Of a stretch of 8,067 nt of DNA, positions 6,457-8,067 are shown one piece after another. Numbering within the stretch: the first letter of the stretch is position 1; each line of letters opens with the position of its first letter. The DNA comes from Oscillospiraceae bacterium (GTDB lineage: Bacteria > Bacillota > Clostridia > Oscillospirales > Ruminococcaceae), in NCBI GenBank assembly GCA_016297165.1, contig JAEDHF010000081.1, forward strand, positions 1-8,067, given 5' to 3'. Both the position numbers and the translations under genes were made by a program. The notes beneath the pieces were generated by a model that worked only from the letters and a program-made list of their open reading frames with translations, made no database searches and was not told the DNA's origin.

Positions 6457-7026
6457 ATGCTCGAAAATACTACTGAGATATTCTCCTTGGTCTCCCGCTT
6501 TGTCTTTATCGGTTTTGCTTTAGGCTTTCTCTATGATATAGGAAGATTTATCAGGTATTCCTTTAATGCAGGTAGGATTTTTACTTTTATTCACGATTTT
6601 TCCTTTGCATTTTTAAGCGGTATTGTAATTTTTGTTTTCTCAGTTGAACCCGGGGACGGGGGAGTAAGGCTATATTATATTATTTCTGCATTCCTCGGCT
6701 TTACGGTATATATTTTATCTCTAGGATTTCTTACTAAGCTTATTGCTAAGGCGGTTTATAAGCTGAATAAAAAGCTGTTTTCAGTGCTAAAAAAAGCATT
6801 TTGTACCCTTTTTGACAAAATAAGCAAAACTATTTGTCCAAAATTCAAGGTTCTTTTTGTTAAAATCAGACAAAAAAAGTCTGAATTAAGTGAAAAATGC
6901 AAAATACACTTGAAAAAGAGCCTTAGTTTGGTGTATAATGATGATAAGTCTAAAATAGGGGAATTGTCTGAGAAGGGTGGTGAAAACAGAAATGCCATTA
7001 AAGCAAAAGTCAAAAAAAGCTCATAA
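6457..7026 (+). CDS. yabQ: Spore cortex biosynthesis protein YabQ
   Basis: A 189-residue membrane protein recognised by context plus the YabQ-like N-terminal pattern (FVFIGFALGFLYDIGRFIRY, 16-35). Three hydrophobic segments are seen at about 10-30, 46-62 and 72-96, then a strongly basic, lysine-rich cytoplasmic tail from about 100 to the end. In B. subtilis YabQ is a sigma-E-dependent membrane protein needed for cortex formation. The ATG is 5 bases after the yabP stop, with a modest AGG-containing ribosome site inside the end of yabP, indicating coupling. The last 35 bases overlap the divIC start in another frame, and the part encoding the tail also holds the divIC promoter, so the tail sequence is under two constraints. 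Confidence 0.85.
   Translation: MLENTTEIFSLVSRFVFIGFALGFLYDIGRFIRYSFNAGRIFTFIHDFSFAFLSGIVIFVFSVEPGDGGVRLYYIISAFLGFTVYILSLGFLTKLIAKAVYKLNKKLFSVLKKAFCTLFDKISKTICPKFKVLFVKIRQKKSELSEKCKIHLKKSLSLVYNDDKSKIGELSEKGGENRNAIKAKVKKSS
6910..6939 (+). promoter_or_regulatory. Sigma-A promoter for divIC inside yabQ
   Basis: TTGAAA (6910-6915), an 18-base spacer and TATAAT (6934-6939) lie in the 3' part of yabQ. A start near 6946 would give divIC a leader of about 46 bases containing AGAAGGGTGGTG. It explains how a division gene is expressed in growing cells although it sits behind sporulation genes. Confidence 0.75.
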
Positions 7027-7294
7027 CAGATCAATTATTTTTGGTATAGCTATGTTTGCCGCTTTGGTATATGCTGTTGTCAACCTTGTCTCAATGCAGG
7101 TTCAGATTGCTCAGAAATCTTCTGAATATGAAGAGCTTTCTGCTCGTTTAGAAACCTTAAGAACCGAGAATGAGCAGCTCGAACGTTATTCAAACAATGA
7201 ATACAGAATGGACTATATAGAAGAAATCGCGCGTGACGAGCTGGATTATTCCTACCCCGACGAAAAGATTTACTATTTCGTTCCAAGTAATTGA
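6992..7294 (+). CDS. divIC: Septum formation initiator DivIC/FtsB
   Basis: A 100-residue bitopic division protein. A short basic cytoplasmic N-terminus (MPLKQKSKKAHNR) is followed by one transmembrane helix (about 14-35), a coiled coil (about 38-68, EYEELSARLETLRTENEQLE) and the family's extracytoplasmic end IARDELDYSYPDEKIYYF (about 78-95). DivIC pairs with FtsL and DivIB/FtsQ in the divisome and recruits or activates septal wall synthesis. The ATG at 6992 is chosen because AAGGGTGGTG lies at proper distance upstream; in-frame GTGs at 6977 and 6980 are part of that ribosome site. It overlaps yabQ by 35 bases. It has its own promoter within yabQ and a terminator just behind. Confidence 0.93.
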   Translation: MPLKQKSKKAHNRSIIFGIAMFAALVYAVVNLVSMQVQIAQKSSEYEELSARLETLRTENEQLERYSNNEYRMDYIEEIARDELDYSYPDEKIYYFVPSN

Positions 7295-7302
7295 TAAACT
7301 AC

Positions 7303-7347
7303 AGAGTGAGCAGTTAAGGACGATTAGTCCCTTTGTTCACTCTTTTT
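7303..7347 (+). terminator. Intrinsic terminator after divIC
   Basis: AGAGTGAGC (7303-7311) pairs with GTTCACTCT (7335-7343), one G-T included, followed by a T-run (7343-7347). The enclosed bases form an inner hairpin, AAGGAC with GTCCCTT and one bulged C, around GATTA. It begins 8 bases after the divIC stop and should close the cluster; the small ORF downstream starts 16 bases after the T-run. Confidence 0.85.
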
Positions 7348-7363
7348 CATATAAGAGGTAAAA

Positions 7364-7471
7364 ATGAACAATAAGGATAGAGAAAAGCTAAGAATCGGCT
7401 ATAGAATTCTGGCAGGAGTTCTGGCTGTAATAATGATAATCGGCGTAATCTTCGGCGGCTTTATAAATTAG
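7364..7471 (+). CDS. Small single-pass membrane protein, 35 residues
   Basis: A short ORF supported by a ribosome site AAGAGG five bases before its ATG and by a sensible product. A charged, basic N-terminus (MNNKDREKLRIGYR) is followed by one hydrophobic helix (about 15-34, ILAGVLAVIMIIGVIFGGFI) and ends in Asn, so it is N-in/C-out by the positive-inside rule. I do not recognise the family; short Firmicutes proteins of this form (DUF4044-like) exist, but no specific match is claimed. It has no clear promoter and follows the divIC terminator, so it may be expressed by read-through. The third base of its TAG stop is the first base of the palindromic element starting at 7471, so that element may have defined its end. 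Confidence 0.6.
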   Translation: MNNKDREKLRIGYRILAGVLAVIMIIGVIFGGFIN

Positions 7472-7576
7472 TGCGTGCTGGGTAACTGTCCGCAGGACAG
7501 TTACCCCTCAAAGCCTGAAAATCAGGCTTTGAGTTGGCTTAAAATCGCACTTTGTGTGATTTTAAGCCGCACGCAC
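7471..7576. repeat. Palindromic element 1: closed four-way junction with three hairpins
   Basis: The 106 bases fold almost completely. The ends GTGCGTGC (7471-7478) and GCACGCAC (7569-7576) form an 8-bp closing stem. Inside are three hairpins with 3-base loops: 7480-7491 with 7495-7506 (12 bp, loop GCA), 7507-7518 with 7522-7533 (12 bp, loop AAA), and 7536-7550 with 7554-7568 (15 bp including one G-T, loop TTT). Only T7479 and T7534-T7535 are unpaired at the junction, so 94 of 106 bases pair. The structure is equally good on either strand. It has no tRNA signature, no ORF and no T-run. It could be a small non-autonomous mobile palindrome, a DNA cruciform site or a structured RNA; I do not recognise it. 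Confidence 0.8.
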
Positions 7577-7579
7577 TTC

Positions 7580-7727
7580 TTGATGTCAAGCTCATTTCGT
7601 CCTGAAGGACGAACTAAAGTGCAAGGATTTTTATAAATATTTAAAGAAATCCTTGCACTTTAGTAACTTCTGATAGGCTTTTTTCATTTTTATTAAGCCT
7701 ATCAGAAGTTAATGGGCAGACATTCAA
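7580..7727. repeat. Palindromic element 2: closing stem around three abutting hairpins
   Basis: The 148 bases repeat the plan of element 1. The closing stem is TTGATGTC (7580-7587) with GACATTCAA (7719-7727, T7724 bulged), an AA/A internal loop, then GCTCAT (7590-7595) with ATGGGC (7712-7717, one G-T). Inside are TTCGTCC/GGACGAA (7596-7602 with 7607-7613, loop TGAA), CTAAAGTGCAAGGATTT (7614-7630) with its perfect complement at 7647-7663, and AACTTCTGATAGGCTT (7665-7680) with its perfect complement at 7695-7710. The hairpins abut with almost no spacer bases. A competing small palindrome CTTGATGTCAAG (7579-7590) could sequester the left closing arm. The three inner hairpins are certain; the closing stem, with bulge and internal loop, is less so. 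Confidence 0.72.
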
Positions 7728-7746
7728 TTAAATTTTCTTTTAATTC

Positions 7747-7774
7747 TTGATTTTTTAGCAAAATGTGGTATAAT
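7747..7774 (+). promoter_or_regulatory. Extended -10 sigma-A promoter of pduL
   Basis: TTGATT (7747-7752), a 16-base spacer and TATAAT (7769-7774) preceded by TGG form an extended -10 promoter. The predicted start is near 7781, about 33 bases before the ATG. It lies just outside palindromic element 2. Confidence 0.85.
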
Positions 7775-7778
7775 ATAA

Positions 7779-7796
7779 TAGTGTAATATTTCACTA
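7779..7796 (+). promoter_or_regulatory. Palindromic operator, Rex-like, over the pduL start site
   Basis: TAGTGTAATATTTCACTA is a near-perfect palindrome (only T7784/T7791 fail to pair) extended by AA/TT to 22 bp. Compared with the Rex consensus TTGTGAAnnnnTTCACAA it agrees at 11 of 14 fixed positions, including GTG and TTCAC. It covers the predicted transcription start, a repressor position. Rex represses fermentation genes at a low NADH/NAD+ ratio in Firmicutes, which would suit an acyl-phosphate enzyme. Another dyad-binding repressor is possible. Confidence 0.45.
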
Positions 7797-7813
7797 TTTT
7801 TGGAGGTATAAAA

Positions 7814-8067
7814 ATGTCTGACAAAATTTTAATCGAAACATCAGCACGTCACGTTCACGTAACACAGGAGGCTCTTGAAATCCTCTTCGGTAAGGACGCT
7901 GTTCTTACTAAGAAGAAGGATCTTTCACAGCCCGGACAGTTCGCTTGCGAAGAAAGAGTTACTGTTGTAGGACCTAAGAAGGAGCTCGCTAACGTATCTA
8001 TTTTAGGACCTGTTCGTCCTGCTACACAGGTTGAGCTTTCCGCAACCGATGCTCGTTCTATCGGTCT
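7814..8067 (+). CDS. pduL: Phosphate propanoyltransferase PduL, N-terminal part
   Basis: The first 84 codons of a PduL-type phosphotransacylase; the gene runs off the right edge. PduL interconverts acyl-CoA plus phosphate with acyl-phosphate plus CoA, linking acetyl- or propionyl-CoA to ATP formation through acetate or propionate kinase. Visible family signatures are SARHVH (10-15), whose His13 and His15 correspond to zinc ligands, LSQPGQFACEERVTVVGPK (37-55) and ILGPVRPATQVELSATDA (63-80), with a conserved Arg68. There is no N-terminal encapsulation extension, so it is probably cytosolic and not in a microcompartment. TGGAGG at 7801-7806 is an ideal ribosome site, and the CGT/GCT/AAG-rich codon use suggests high expression. 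No microcompartment genes are visible in this window. Confidence 0.95.
   Translation, partial: MSDKILIETSARHVHVTQEALEILFGKDAVLTKKKDLSQPGQFACEERVTVVGPKKELANVSILGPVRPATQVELSATDARSIG

Noticed and set aside
6977..6991. GTG starts at 6977 and 6980 for divIC
   Set aside because: They lie within the AAGGGTGGTG ribosome site that serves the ATG at 6992.
7471..7576. tRNA or tmRNA-like cloverleaf
   Set aside because: Triloops, 12-15-bp arms, no GTTCRA T-loop, no anticodon loop and no acceptor CCA; the arms are far too long and perfect for a tRNA.
7614..7663. Intrinsic terminator for the small ORF
   Set aside because: The 17-bp stem is strong but is followed by AACTTC with no T-run in either direction; the T-rich stretch lies in the loop of the next hairpin.
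7480..7710. CRISPR array or integron attC sites
   Set aside because: The hairpins differ in sequence and length, with no repeated unit and regular spacers; no matching attC core pairs (RYYYAAC/GTTRRRY) frame them.

Overview
The window looks like chromosomal DNA of a spore-forming, moderately AT-rich member of the Clostridia, probably an Oscillospiraceae/Ruminococcus-type gut anaerobe. The evidence is the sporulation genes yabP and yabQ, a Bacillus/Clostridium-style order mazG - HU - rqcP - yabP - yabQ - divIC, strong GGAGG ribosome sites, near-consensus sigma-A promoters, a cobalamin-type radical SAM enzyme and a PduL phosphotransacylase. The assignment rests on protein motifs and gene order only.

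Left part, minus strand (1-2878): a leftward operon with a TTGACA-17-TACAAT promoter. It encodes a B12-binding-type radical SAM enzyme of unknown substrate, then aroB (3-dehydroquinate synthase; start overlaps the preceding stop as TAATG), then aroA (EPSP synthase, cut by the window edge). The last two are shikimate-pathway enzymes.

Middle part, plus strand (2953-7347): a divergent gene for a SpoVB/YabM-type lipid-linked oligosaccharide flippase, then mazG (NTP pyrophosphohydrolase), the nucleoid protein HU, rqcP (S4-domain ribosome quality control factor), yabP and yabQ (sporulation) and divIC (cell division). The genes lie close together but are not one simple operon. Sigma-A promoters sit in front of mazG (its -35 covers the flippase stop codon), inside the 3' end of mazG (a perfect consensus, for HU) and inside yabQ (for divIC). 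Sigma-E-like sites lie before the flippase and yabP genes. HU and divIC are each followed by an intrinsic terminator. Housekeeping and mother-cell sporulation genes thus appear interleaved, with separate promoters allowing separate control.

Right part (7348-8067): an unannotated 35-residue single-pass membrane protein, then about 340 bases without a larger gene. About 250 of those bases fold into two tandem, almost gap-free multi-branched structures. The first (7471-7576) is a perfect four-way junction: an 8-bp closing stem around three triloop hairpins. The second (7580-7727) repeats the plan, with a closing stem around three abutting hairpins of 7, 17-18 and 16 bp. They lie where conserved synteny after divIC seems to break, and are the most unusual feature here. 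The window ends in pduL, which has an extended -10 promoter and an 18-bp palindrome resembling a Rex redox-repressor site over the predicted transcription start.
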